Source: Corythucha ciliata | Lineage: Eukaryota; Arthropoda; Insecta; Hemiptera; Tingidae | Assembly: GCA_038030265.1 (NCBI GenBank) | Contig: CM075940.1 | Coordinates: 11,222,001-11,286,000 of the forward strand | Reading direction: 5' to 3' | Length of the DNA: 64,000 nucleotides | In this document: positions 37,740 through 48,323 of the stretch, one piece after another | Layout of the letters: every line of letters begins with the position of its first letter | Position numbering within the stretch: position 1 is the stretch's first letter | Notes under the pieces: generated by a model | Database searches by the model: none | The model's input: the letters and a program-made list of their open reading frames with translations, nothing else | What the model was told of the DNA's origin: nothing | Program-made: the position numbers and the translations under genes

Positions 37740-39184
37740 TTCTGTGAATAGAAAAAAGTACGAGTTGGTACCAAGAAATTTGGGTTTGCACTTGAGTTAG
37801 GATTTGCATGGGCGATCTGTAGGAAACAAGGCTAGGCGACCCAAGAGTTTCATCTTGTCAACTCCAGATGCCACTTGCTTACGGAAAGTGACATAATTCC
37901 ACATGGACAACACTTAATTTTTCAAAGGATATGATCAATACTTCTATATATATAAAAAAGTATAGCTCTGGAGCAATACAATTTTAATGCACAGAGAGTA
38001 ATTAATGCCACGGATAAGTTATTTTTGTATTAAGTAATCCTGCAAACTAATTATATTTCCGCGTAGCATACAACATGATATATCCGGGAAAATGCTCGAC
38101 AAAATTCTTTAAACTTTGTGTTAAGTGCCTTACGTACACTGTTTTCCTTTTACGGTAATTTTGAGTAATCATTGACATTTAGTCAAGGTGTCACTAGCCT
38201 TATTTATTGACATTGTGATTTGACGAAAGTACTTCACAAATGAAAGCATTGAAAATTATTATAACAAATTCACAATTTAAAAAACATTTTGCTGTACACT
38301 ACATAACATAGCATGCACTATACCTTCAGGGCATTCTTATTAGCTCATTGAATGGGTGACGATTTTTATGTAAATAGAGGAATTGAACGACTAAGCGAAA
38401 ATTATAAAACAAAAAAAATCAACTTACTATTTTAAGCCACTGATTACGGTAATCTCCGATACATCATTGAGGGAAGAAAAAATCTTGAAGAAAGAAAACA
38501 TCGTTTTCATCACATTCATATACAATTTCACCTAACTTTTCCAGCTTTCCATTTCGGCTTGCTACAAATGGGAAATTCCATTTCAAGACGAAGACACTCA
38601 GGAGTGATTAAGCCGCCCAAACCGTACTAGAGTCCTAATTAAATTATTAAACGCTCACTCTTATGTGATTGACAAAAAAAAAAAAAAATAGAAAGGGTCT
38701 GAATACGAAAAGTATGCGCGCCCCACCGTTGTTTCATTCATTACTCTCACTCTGGCTTACTCACACTTTTTTCTTCCCAACAATGTCGCCAATACAAAAG
38801 GGTGAAAGTCCACGGCCCGTGACTAGAGTTGGTCGGTTGGCAACCCTGCAACCTTTCGTTGCGCTAGCGAGGGAAAAATAGCATTTTGTAACGGCCGGAT
38901 TCTGATGCTCATTGCATTGCACAATGCCCCCCGTTTGATTCGTGATATCCGAGAGTAATAATGCTTATACATAACATAATTACGTGTGCTCTCATCAAGG
39001 GCGGATCTGGGATCTATCTCAGGGAGGGGGGGGGAATTTAAAGTAACCCCCCCTCCAAGTTTCAATCATAAATATATTAAATATTCTGTCTTTATTACGA
39101 TGGCATCCTTCTCCAGGGATACCTTCAGCATTAATAGACTCGATTTAACGCATTCAGGCAATTATATTCACATTTTGGTTTTAT
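37740..39184. other. upstream region of Rab30
   Basis: The splice acceptor next to the Rab30 ATG means the 5' untranslated exon and promoter should lie in or beyond this interval. A specific exon could not be fixed. The region is AT-rich with an A15 run near 38672-38686 and a G9 run at 39026-39034. No independent gene was recognised. Confidence 0.4.
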
Positions 39185-39258
39185 TTGCACCACTGGCGGA
39201 AATCTTCAAGAGGCCCCTAAAAGTCTCTAATTATACATACCTAATACAAACCTCTATT

Positions 39259-42192
39259 CAGTGGCGGCGGAAGTATTTTGGTTCAGGGGGGGGGCGAAAA
39301 TTAAGGCGCTTCCCCCCTTCCCTTCCCCACCATACCCTACACTACCATCACTTCCTTAGTTTTCATCAATAGAAGGTGAAGTGTAGTGTAGTTCTCAATT
39401 TTAAGTAAATAGAGGAGGCAAGGTATTGTATGGAGGTGCCCAATAGTCTTGAATTTTCAGCATTTAGGGAATGATTTGAATGTGGTATACAACGGCCTGA
39501 TTCTTGATAGGTTTTTGACTAATAATATTTTATTTTTATCCCACATGATACTAAAACCGAATTTTACGGCCGCAAATGAGTCCCAAAAGTGTCTCTTTTC
39601 ATGCCTAGGAACTAAAGTATTTTTCAAGCGACATGCTCCGAAAGTAGTCATTTTCTGTACCCAAAAATGTCTGGGAAATTGACCATTACCGCACAGTGAC
39701 ATTCGAGAGATTTTCTGTACTAGTCCAGAAAATATTTTCCGTCCTAGTACGGAGAGTAAATGAACTCGGGTTATAACCTCGTTTAAGGTCTTCTTCAACT
39801 AAAGACACGAGAAGTCAGTAGTCAATTTGTCAAAGTCAGTTTTATCATTTCCTTGCTGTCGCGTGAAAAAAGTCGTACATCACTCGTAGGAAGGGGATTT
39901 ACCTCGCCTCGCCCACCGGGCTTGTAATGTAATGTACCGCGGCAAATTTTACGGCGTTTTAGAGCCACGACTTTAGCTCCTGCGTATACATAATACTATT
40001 ATTGATTTCTTAGTTGTTTTTTTGCCACAAGAATATGGCAAGTATTCGTTTTAAATAATAAACGATAATCATTCGTACTCAAACAAAACAGCAAAGTGTG
40101 GGAATGCAGGTAGGGGCATAACTAGAAATCCGGATCCGGGGTTCGGATGGGGGCCCCTGAATAGCTTGAAGATGAAAAATCGGGATTTTCAAGTAGATAA
40201 GATGAAAACGAATGGCTAAACTCGCTTGTAAAAGTGAGTAAAACGCTGATTCGCGGCTGAAATTGAGAAAAATTGCTGAAATTTATGGCTGTTAATATTA
40301 AGAAAAAGCGCTAGCTAATTCACAGCTGACATTGAGATAACGCAAAATCACGAATTGTTGGGGCGAAATTAGGAAAAAGCGCTAATTTACGCAGCTAAAA
40401 CTGAGAAAAGCGCTAATTCAAGGATGAAAAAGAGAAAAACGCAAATTCGCGTCGTCTTGGAAAAAAAAAACACGCTAATTTACAGCTAAAATTGTGATAA
40501 AGTGCTACAATTTAGCAACTTTCAAAATTTAGAACAAGCGCAAATTCACAGCTAAAAGGGAGAAACGCCAACTCAAGGATTCTCGGGGCAACACTGGGAC
40601 TAAAATTTAGAAAAACCGCTAATTCACGGGTGAAATAGTCAAAAACGCGAATTCGCGTCTAGATAAAAGTGGAGGAAAACTCAGCTAAGGTATGAAAAAT
40701 TACGATTTTACGGATAAAATCGAGAAAAAACGCTAAAAATCGTAGCTAAAATTAAGAAAATGTGCTAATTTACTGCTAAAATTGAGAAACAAAACGCTAA
40801 TTCACAGCTGAAAATGAGAGAATACGCAATTCGCCAATTCTTAGGGGCAACTTTAAGGCTGAAGTTGAAAAGCGCTAATTTACGCGCGAATTCGAGTCTA
40901 AAAATAGAGAAACACGCTATTATGATAAAGTGTTACAATTTGGCAGCTTTAAACATTGGGAAAAAGCGCGAATTCACAGAAAACGCCAACTCACGGATTC
41001 TCGGGGCTGGGACTGAAATTGAGAAAAAGCGCTGCGATTCACGGCGTGAAATAGAGAAAAACGCGAATTTGCGTCTAAAAGTGGAGGAAAACTTTAATTC
41101 ACAACTAAGGTACAAAACATTTCAATTTTGCAGATAAAATCGAGAAAAAGTGCTATAATTTCCAGCTAAAATTAAAAAATGTGCCCATTCACTGCTAAAT
41201 TGGGGGTAAAAAGGCTAATTCACAGCTGAAATTGAGAATACCCCAACTTGCACATTCTTGGGGAACTTTGGGAATAAAATTGAGAAAAAGCGCTAGTTCA
41301 AGCGGCTAAAACTGTGAAAAAGCGCTAATTCGAGGGTAATAAATAGAGAAAAACACGAATGGTTTTTTTTTGTAATGGAGAAAAGCTCGAATTTACGGCT
41401 TAAATTTAGAAAAATTGCTAATTTGCGGATAAAATTGGGAAAGAGCACTTAAACGCTACCTAATTTGCGGATTCTTAAGGCAACTTCACGGTAAGAGCTT
41501 GTAAAAAGCGCCGATTCGCAGCTAAAAATGAGAAAATGAGCTAATTCGCGGAAAAAATTGAGAAACGCACTTTAGAGGCAATTTCGTGGCTAAAATTGAG
41601 GAAAATATATACTTCAAAGCTGCAAAAAAGTATATTTACGGTTTAATTAGAGACTAAAGGGCCTCCTAGAGATTTCCGCCCCGGACAAGTGTTGTTCCGC
41701 CACTGGGTAGCGGTGATCGCATAACAAAACAGCGGGTTTGATGCCCCCAGGGTAGAGATGCCCGGTGCGCACCGCACACGCCGCACGCCCCTTGCTACGC
41801 CTGTGCTTCATATTGCTTAAATTTGGGCTAAAACCCTCTCCGGGGAGGGTGGCCGATAGGTGGATCGCCCTCCTTTGCCAGATGGCAGGGGTAAATTGTA
41901 GAAGAAGAATCAATAATATACCTAACAAAAAGTCTGCAGAAAAGTGAAAGATGGGGGGGGGCGAATGTTCTAGGCATTGCTATTTTTCATCTTCTCGCAA
42001 ATGATCCAGGGTTTTCGATCTGAGTGACGGTCGCTTGGTCCTCGAATAAGAAGCGAAAAGGATAGAATAAGAACTTTGGGTGCAGTATTCGGGATAGAAG
42101 ATTGGCATTGAAGCCTGGGGGGGCGACGCCCCCTCAGACTAAATTCCGGGGGGGCGGCCGCCCCCCCAGCCCCCCCGGTTCCGCCGCCACTG
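39259..42192. mobile_element. 2,934-bp non-autonomous hAT-type element
   Basis: The termini are CAGTGGCGGCGGAA at the left and its exact inverted copy TTCCGCCGCCACTG at the right. Identical CCTCTATT lies on both sides (39251-39258 and 42193-42200). The 8-bp duplication and CAGNG ends place it in the hAT superfamily. It encodes no transposase. The interior contains a G9 run next to each end, a long ~30-bp array (40195-41645), and near 41650-41705 an inverted copy of the CACTGGCGG/GGCGGAAATCT terminus of the array-bearing family. It may therefore itself contain another nested element. Confidence 0.93.
40195..41645 (-). repeat. ~30-bp tandem array inside the hAT-type element
   Basis: The plus strand repeats AAAATTGAGAAAAACGCTAA plus TTCGCGGCTA, exactly the reverse complement of the monomer at 56820-60640. 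About 45-50 imperfect copies occur. The core CGCTAATTCGCG reads nearly the same on both strands. Interspersed longer variants (for example AAAGTGCTACAATTTAGC around 40500 and 40930) recur at about 400-bp spacing, so blocks of monomers were themselves duplicated. No open frame is conserved across copies. Confidence 0.85.
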
Positions 42193-42535
42193 CCTCTATT
42201 GGTAACCGCTAAGGCCTTTTACTAATTGTAGCCAAGGCCTTTTCCTTATTTTAGGCAAATCACCGCTATTTCCCCAACCTATCCGCTAAACAGCGCTTAT
42301 GCCAAGTTTAAGCCGCGAATTTCTCCATTTTAGCCGCGAATGAGTGCTTTTTGTCAACTTTACCAGCGAATTAGAGCTTTTCGCCGCGAATTAGACGCGG
42401 ATTATGTTTTAAAATTAATTCTAATTTTTAGACGACACAAATAGAACTGATTTATTAACAACAAATAAACAACCCATTTGATGTGGACAACTAGATATTT
42501 ACACATCTCCCCTTCTTCAACAGGAACGAAAGGTT

Positions 42536-42640
42536 AAGGTCTCCCCACACATTTCCGTGTTTTCACCGTGTGTCGGTGCGGACTCGGCGCGGTGAGGAGA
42601 GCCCACACATGTCCGATTCGCAACCGATCCTTCTCCGTGC
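42536..42640. repeat. GC-rich MITE fragment related to 54650-54970
   Basis: The phrase GTGTCGGTGCGGACTCGGCG and the terminus GGTCTCCCCACAC are shared with the tandem structure at 54650-54970, where the terminus appears inverted (GTGTGGGGAGACC). Only one end is present here. Confidence 0.55.
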
Positions 42641-42707
42641 TTCGAGGGGTAAAATATAAACTGGAGTGGACGCTTCGATTTAATTTTTTGCCAAGGTACT
42701 TACTGTA

Positions 42708-43110
42708 CTCTTATGAGAAAAATACACGGCTTGAGAACACGGCTGGCCGCCCGACAGCCTTGTAGTTGGCTGGCGAAGCCCCTTATTTTTGCCTTGTGAG
42801 CGGCCGTCTACGCGGCTATGAAAATGTACATGGCTCACGAAGTCGTGGCTTACTAAAATATGACTCCGCTAGAGGAAATTATTAGCAAGCCAAGCCATGT
42901 GCCTTGAGCGATTTGCCGTGTGAAATAGAGAGTCGTGTAAAACATACATGGCCAAGAAATTTCCAAGGCGTACCATGACGTGTAAAATTTGCTAGCCGTG
43001 GACAAAATGTGTAAGCACACGTTTGGGTTAGCTGTTCAACACGACGCAGACAACAATGTGTTCAAGCACACACGATTTTTAGGTCGTTCTTAGCCAATGT
43101 AGCCGCGTTT
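42708..43110. repeat. ACACGGCT-rich segment left of the right inverted copy
   Basis: This stretch begins TTATGAGAAAAATACACGGC, similar to the outer ACTGAGAAAAATA end of the inverted copies. It contains many ACACGGCT, GCCGTG and GTGTAA words like the outer kilobase of those copies. It could be the true left subterminal region of the right copy, making that element about 3.4 kb long (42708-46075). No equivalent exists beside the left copy. Confidence 0.45.
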
Positions 43111-44041
43111 TATTTTAAAAATATCTTGTAATCGTATTTCAGCTTCTTCAACAAATTCGTCAGGACCAGTCACCGTAGACACTTAATTTTTTTTTGCCAA
43201 GCTTAGCAAAAGGTTAACTTCCTTATTTAAATATGTTTTTGCCAAGTAACGAGCAAAATATCAATCAATTTCTAGCAATTGCCTGGAAACTGAACACCTG
43301 AAAATTGAAAAATATTTTGCTCGTTGTTTGGTGAGTACCGCATGTGTGTTGCTTTAGAGTCTACTGAAATCCAGTTTTGCAACCCTGGGAAAGGTGAACT
43401 TGCAGTCGAGTTGTAGTATTGAAGAACTGCCAACTTGTTGTTGCAATTTTTTCAGTTTTTCGCAGAACCATTACAACAGTGAGGTGGACCCTAACAATAA
43501 CACAATAAAAAATAGTAAGTTTACTGTATTTTTCTCAATGCTTGGCGTTTTTAAAATGGCTGACCTAATAATTATTTGTTATTCGTGAATAATTAATTGG
43601 ATTCCGTCTGCGCTGCTTTGCTCATAGGGGAACTGCATCGGTACGTCGCCACGCGCCGCACTCCACGTCATTACTAGCCGTGTCGGTTCGTTCAACATAG
43701 CCGTATGTACCATTTGGTAAAAAGAAAAAAGAAAAGAAGGGGGACAGTTGTACATGAAAAAAAGAACCTTCATAAAGCTGCCGCGTCGTGTAGGTTCAGG
43801 TGGTTGTGCTTACGTCGCAAGAGAAGTCGTGTAAGCACGGTAAGATCGGACATGAAAAGCAATGTTAACCGTGTCCCCCGCTACTTAGAATGTGCGTTTC
43901 GACTTTCAAGCCATTAGCCTCCTAGTGAATTCCATTCTAGCCATTCAGTGTTAGTGAGCAGTTGAGTGCTGGGTTTTTGTTTCAATTCAATTTCTTTTGT
44001 TCGATCAAATTCTTCGTTTCTGGGTTCAGCGTTTCAACACC

Positions 44042-44092
44042 ATGGATTCGGGAGAGGTGTCTATTATTTTTAGTTCATGGAACATCAGTTAA
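44042..44092 (+). pseudogene. truncated first-exon-like frame, right copy
   Basis: MDSGEVSIIFSSWNIS then TAA. The left copy has Glu at the stop position and continues to 26 codons. The two copies also differ at two residues (Thr-Leu versus Ile-Ile), so this copy's start exon is broken. Confidence 0.4.
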
Positions 44093-44710
44093 GAGGCGAT
44101 GCTGAGTGTACTTTGTGAGTAGAACATAATTATTGCCATTGGTTAATATTTATTGCTCGCTTTTGTGCATTTTCATCATTTTGAACCTAGAAATTTTGGC
44201 AGCTAACTCCAGCTTTCCTTATTTGCTCATAATGACTCCATTGCAAGTGTTGTTACCGCCATCATCAGTTTGAACGTTTTGGTTGGGTTGCCTTCAGGAG
44301 CGGAGGTATTGGCCCCCACCCCCTCTAATCATGCTATTACGTGGTACTATTTCCTCTTATTCATCGCTTGAGATCATCTACCTCTCACACTCACTCCATC
44401 ATTCTCTCACAGGACTGCCTCTGACCTAGGCCACTGTCAATAATTAGGTTTTTCGTTATTTATAGAAGAGTCTGTGGTGTTTTTGTGAAGAATTCAGTGC
44501 CCCAATATCTCATTCAAACAAGTAGTGGGACTACCTGGCACCACCAACGTCGTTATATTCGCCAATTGACAACTCAATGTCTGCAGAAGCTCTCTAAGCG
44601 AAACGTTCCAATTAAAAGTAAGTAAACAATTCTAAAACAATGGAACAGGCCTAACAAAATTATCAACATGCACGTGTGCTTAGGATGGGAAGAACCTGGC
44701 TCTGGAGCAT

Positions 44711-44968
44711 ATGTGTGTTGCTGCCATTTTCCGGACGGAGAAAAAGCTTGGCCCTGTTTTATTTGACCATGACAGAAATAAGATCTTCACTTTTCAAAGT
44801 GAAGATCCCAAAGAACAAACAAATCTTCGAACAGCGACTCTTGCATCCAGTGTAGACGAAAATTGTTCAAGGTCACCTGACACAGCAGCCTTTTACAACC
44901 CGTTCGCTGCCCTCGGCAGACACGCTACAATACACTTACAACGATGTTCCGATAAGTTTTTAGTGTAA
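44711..44968 (+). CDS. 85-residue reading frame of the inverted element, right copy
   Basis: Identical in translation to 29892-30149 on the minus strand, starting MCVAAIFRTEKKLGPVLFDH and ending at a TAA that overlaps an AATAAA polyadenylation signal, with a second AATAAAA a few bases on. A GTAAGT donor 93 bases upstream and a TTAG acceptor could join it to an earlier exon, but the phases I tested did not give a clean join. No family recognised. The identity across both copies reflects recent duplication at least as much as selection. Confidence 0.4.
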   Translation: MCVAAIFRTEKKLGPVLFDHDRNKIFTFQSEDPKEQTNLRTATLASSVDENCSRSPDTAAFYNPFAALGRHATIHLQRCSDKFLV

Positions 44969-46341
44969 TAAATACAACAATAAAATTGAAAAATCCACTG
45001 CTTTTGCAAAAAATAAAATGTTTTGTTTAGCTTCACTGGTTGTGCTACCTTCCGGATATGACGTCGTGCACACTAATGGACCGAATTTGTGTTCATTTCC
45101 CCTTTAAAATTTCTTACCTAATGCCCTGTTTTTCGCCATAACTATCTTAGCGAAAGTTTGACAATCAATTGATGAGATCCGAACTCATTTCCTATCTGCA
45201 GCGTTTTGAATGCGTAGAGGGAATATCGAAGCGATTAGAATTTCATTCAAAGACGAAATAAGCCCGTACAGGCTAACTGGTCCTTTCTTTTTTTTTAGCA
45301 AAATTTCTCGTGTTATTACACTAAAACTTGTGATTAGTGCTTTATTCGGATATCTTAACTTATCAAACAAAGCTATGATAGGTGTCTCGTGAGAGCAAAG
45401 ACAGCGTTGTACTTCAACGTTTCCGTACAACTACTTTTGCCATGATTTTCATGGCACTGCCAATACTGCCATGGCTAGAGCAATTGTAGGTTCACTGCAC
45501 AGGTTACCAAGTAAACATTGAGAGGATTGCTGAATAGCACGACTCAAACAGTCGCATTGACTCGACTACGTACAGTCGTGGTGAACGTCTATGTTTGCCA
45601 TGTAGAGGCGATGTACTTGACTGGGCTAGCTATGCTTCTGTCGTGTATGCACCTCAATTGCAGCCAAGTACGCTTGGTTTAATTTAGTACGTTGGCACGA
45701 CCAACACCGCCATATTAACACGACTGAACTGATAGTCTAACACGGTGAAGTTTACAATGCGTGCAAGGCTATGACAATAATGTAGCAACGCTCACGCGAC
45801 AAAGATAGCTCGGCCACATCTGTCTCATTACACGGCAAAGGCTACCGTGTACTGTTTGCAAGGCCATCAGTGAAGGGTAGCCGTGTACTCGGCTGAGAAT
45901 CCACGTGAATTGTTAGCCGTGTCTGGCTCAGCCATGTGTGACTCTAACATGGCGGCAGGTCCGGTAGCCGTGTAAATTCACAAGGCTAACGCTGCCGGAA
46001 TAAAAGGACTGCAAATTTTTTGCCGTGTAAAAGCGGCTAAGCATAGTCGTGTTTTTACCTCATATTTTTCTCAGTATAAATGAACTTTTGTTCATTAAAG
46101 AACGGGATCCCATCAGGTGCGATTGTGTTACCTTTAAGAGGTACTCCTATTTTACTGTTTACCGGTAGATTTTAGCTCCGTAGACATGAAAGTGCACGTC
46201 TTCGATTTGTACTACTTTTGTTGAACACGGCGTGATAATTAATTAAAGTAATATAAAAACCCACCCGTGGGGCACATGGCTGGAAATAGGACATCAATTC
46301 GCGGTTTCATTGTCACGAATACGGAAAAATCGTCTGTGACT

Positions 46342-46610
46342 AATACATAAGTAATCTATTAATTGAATTATTTATTACTACGCTTGAAAATGGAACTTCT
46401 TCAAATGACATCACTGAAAAACTCTATAACACATTTGAACTCAATTTGTGTTTTGTGGTTAATTCAGGATTGAAATTTGAACAAGCAAGCTTCCTCTACA
46501 TCATGCAATTTCCTGACAACTACACTGAGACTTTAAAATCGAAGATTGGCGAAGAAATAGAGCCAGAATTTAGGGAGGAAACTTGTCTGAAATCACCTTC
46601 CAGATTTTGA
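46342..46610 (+). CDS. possible coding exon or fragment, function unknown
   Basis: An open stretch of about 89 codons without an early Met includes NGTSSNDITEKLYNTFELNL and, after a TTAATTCAG acceptor-like site at 46467, FEQASFLYIMQFPDNYTETL and KIGEEIEPEFREE. The text looks protein-like (charged amphipathic helices, aromatic residues) rather than random AT-rich translation. It is not recognised. It lies outside the right inverted copy and could be an exon of an unknown gene or of another mobile element. Confidence 0.3.
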
Positions 46611-47268
46611 CAGCTGCTTTTCATTCGGTGACGATTAGTATTTTAAGGTAAAGTTATTTTGATATGAAATGAAATTATATTCATTTCGTTTTTTATTATA
46701 ATTTATTATTATATGCCTTGATGCTTGTTACTGGAACAGAGCCCTGAGGGTTGCGTATAGTTGTAGAAAACCGATTCGGAGAAATTAAAGAAACAATGAG
46801 TGAGATGACATGATATTGTTTTTCTTTCTTTTGGAAGACTGAACTGAACGCTCACAACGTCGCTAATACTCTTCACAGTTGAAATAGTTTTTTTTTTCTG
46901 TCATTTTTCATGAATGTTAGGCATCAAACTCAAACATAAGGGAGGTAAATCTTGTATTATTTAATGTATATAGTTGAGTGACATCATTGGGATGTTTAGC
47001 AGACTGTAGGGAGATGGAATTTAGTATGCGCGGGTAACGTAACATTGGATCTTTCCAGGATGGAGACATGAGAATGAAGGCACTATCCGTTCAATGGTTT
47101 GAGGCATAAAAATAGGTTTGTTCGTTTGTCGTCCGGAGTTGCTCTGGACTGCACGAACAGTCCGAAAAGCGTTCTTTTGTAATCCCGAACTACACTGAAA
47201 GCGTTCGTTTGTCAAATCTCGGACTGTTCAGTGCAGCACTATCCACACTGAAAAATTAGGAGGAGCTT
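46611..47268. other. non-coding left flank of Copia-2
   Basis: No gene seen. Around 47110-47225 the phrase GGTTTGTTCGTTTGT with inverted GTTCGTTTGTC/GAACAGTCC words forms short inverted repeats. The same phrase recurs right of Copia-2 at 52680 and in the small MITE at 53413-53552, so Copia-2 may have landed in a cluster of such MITEs. Confidence 0.35.
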
Positions 47269-47273
47269 GCTGT
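47269..47273. repeat. TGCTG target-site duplication, left
   Basis: These five bases are repeated exactly at 52486-52490 on the other side of Copia-2, the duplication size produced by Copia integrases. Confidence 0.85.
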
Positions 47274-47431
47274 AATAAGTTTTGCAGCAATTTAATAAAA
47301 AAAGGAAAATGGAATCTTTATTTTTTTTTTCTTCTCTAAGAAAAACATTGACGAAAGTAAACAAAAAAAATCTGATTAAAAAAAAATAACAATGCTGGAT
47401 TGGACAATCAAAAATGGTTCCAATTCCAACA
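47274..47431 (-). repeat. 3' LTR of Copia-2
   Basis: This 158-bp LTR is the same as 52324-52485 apart from four bases fewer in an A/T run. On the element's strand it starts TGTTGGAATTGGAACC and ends AACTTATTA, so the end is TG...TA rather than TG...CA. A purine-rich GAGGGAAAG tract lies immediately before it, fitting the plus-strand primer. Near identity of the two LTRs indicates recent insertion. Confidence 0.9.
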
Positions 47432-47599
47432 CTTTCCCTCATTGGATTTTAGTGCATTTCATTCTGAAAATGCACTATTGGTCTCGTCGTGATGGTGGCA
47501 AACATGGGTCATGTCATGTTTTTTTCATGTTTCAGAACCTCTAGAACACGAATTCAGTGGTCTCCGGAATTCATATATATATATATATAATGGCCGTTT

Positions 47600-48135
47600 C
47601 CTTGTTAGCACGATAACTCTCGTAGAAGTTAATTTAGCAGAACGCGCTTTGGCACAAAAATCAGTAGTCATAAGGCCCCGGTCGGTATTGCATTTGGGCC
47701 AAATCGGTCAAGGTGGTGGGGGGGGGGGAAATAGGGCTTGAAGTCGTCAAAAAATCACCAAAAATCACCAGTTGATTCTAGAAGCATGATATTCGGTACG
47801 TATACTCCATGTTAGACTAGCCTTTGATTCCCATTTTAATTTTTTGAAAAAGTCGAGGGTGAGGGGGTGGTGCTCCCGGGATTGAAGTAAGTGTGAGGCC
47901 TTGTTAGCACGATAACTCTCGTAGAAATTAATTTAGCGGAACGCGCTTTGGCACAAAAATCAGTAGTCATAAGGCCCCGGTCGGAATTGCATTTGGGCCA
48001 AATCGGTCAAGGTGGAGGGGGGAAAATAGGGGTTAAAATGGTAAAAAAATCACTACAAATCACCAGTTGATTCCAGAAGCATTATATTCGGTATGATGAT
48101 TCCATTTTGAAATAGCCTTTGATTCCCATTAAGTT
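47600..48135. repeat. two-copy 299-bp tandem repeat within Copia-2
   Basis: CCTTGTTAGCACGATAACTC starts at 47600 and again at 47899. The copies share GGAACGCGCTTTGGCAC-like, CATAAGGCCCCGGTCGG and TTTGGGCCAAATCGGTCAAG blocks and end at TTTGATTCCCATT, with scattered differences. The unit lies between pol and the 3' LTR, where Copia elements normally have only a short spacer. It has no open frame and its source is unknown. A G11 run is inside copy one. Confidence 0.8.
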
Positions 48136-48175
48136 CAGCTTAAACAAACCCGGCAGCAAACAGTACGAGGGAGGG

Positions 48176-48285
48176 TCAAACATAAACGAAACAAATCATG
48201 GTCTCAACATTACTACTTCTGGGACGGCTTAGGGTATCCGTATACAAAATGAAATGCACTCTTTCCGACCGCCAGCTGCCGGAGC

Positions 48286-48323
<38 letters not shown>

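Larger units (their letters stand above)
39185..42415 (+). mobile_element. array-bearing element, split by a hAT insertion
   Basis: The outer pieces 39185-39258 and 42193-42415 read continuously if the hAT element between them is removed. The joined text parallels 58075-58370: CACTGGCGGA start, GGCGGAAATCTTCAAGAGGC, CTAAAAGTCTCTAA, then AAGGCCTTTTCC, CCTATCCGCTAAACAGCGCT and AGCCGCGAATTTCTCCATTT. The 58-kb copy has AACCTCTAAGG where this one has the 8-bp duplication and insertion. This establishes a repeated element family and dates the hAT insertion after it. Confidence 0.8.
43629..46075 (+). mobile_element. right copy of inverted 2.45-kb element
   Basis: This is the reverse complement of the left copy at 28781-32520 without the LINE. 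It runs from GGAACTGCATCGGTACG at the inner end to CATATTTTTCTCAGT at the outer end. Gene-like parts in order are an ATG at 44042 that stops after 16 codons, a GTAAGT donor near 44618, a TTAG acceptor near 44683, the 85-codon frame, then AATAAA signals near 44968-44986. The remaining outer kilobase carries ACACGGCT/AGCCGTGT words in both orientations. It is probably a deletion derivative. Confidence 0.75.

Noticed and set aside
28781..46075. Single 17-kb Polinton/Maverick-like element with long terminal inverted repeats
   Set aside because: No DNA polymerase B, integrase, ATPase or capsid frames lie between the arms. The interior holds Rab30 and unrelated nested elements, and no 6-bp duplication is present.
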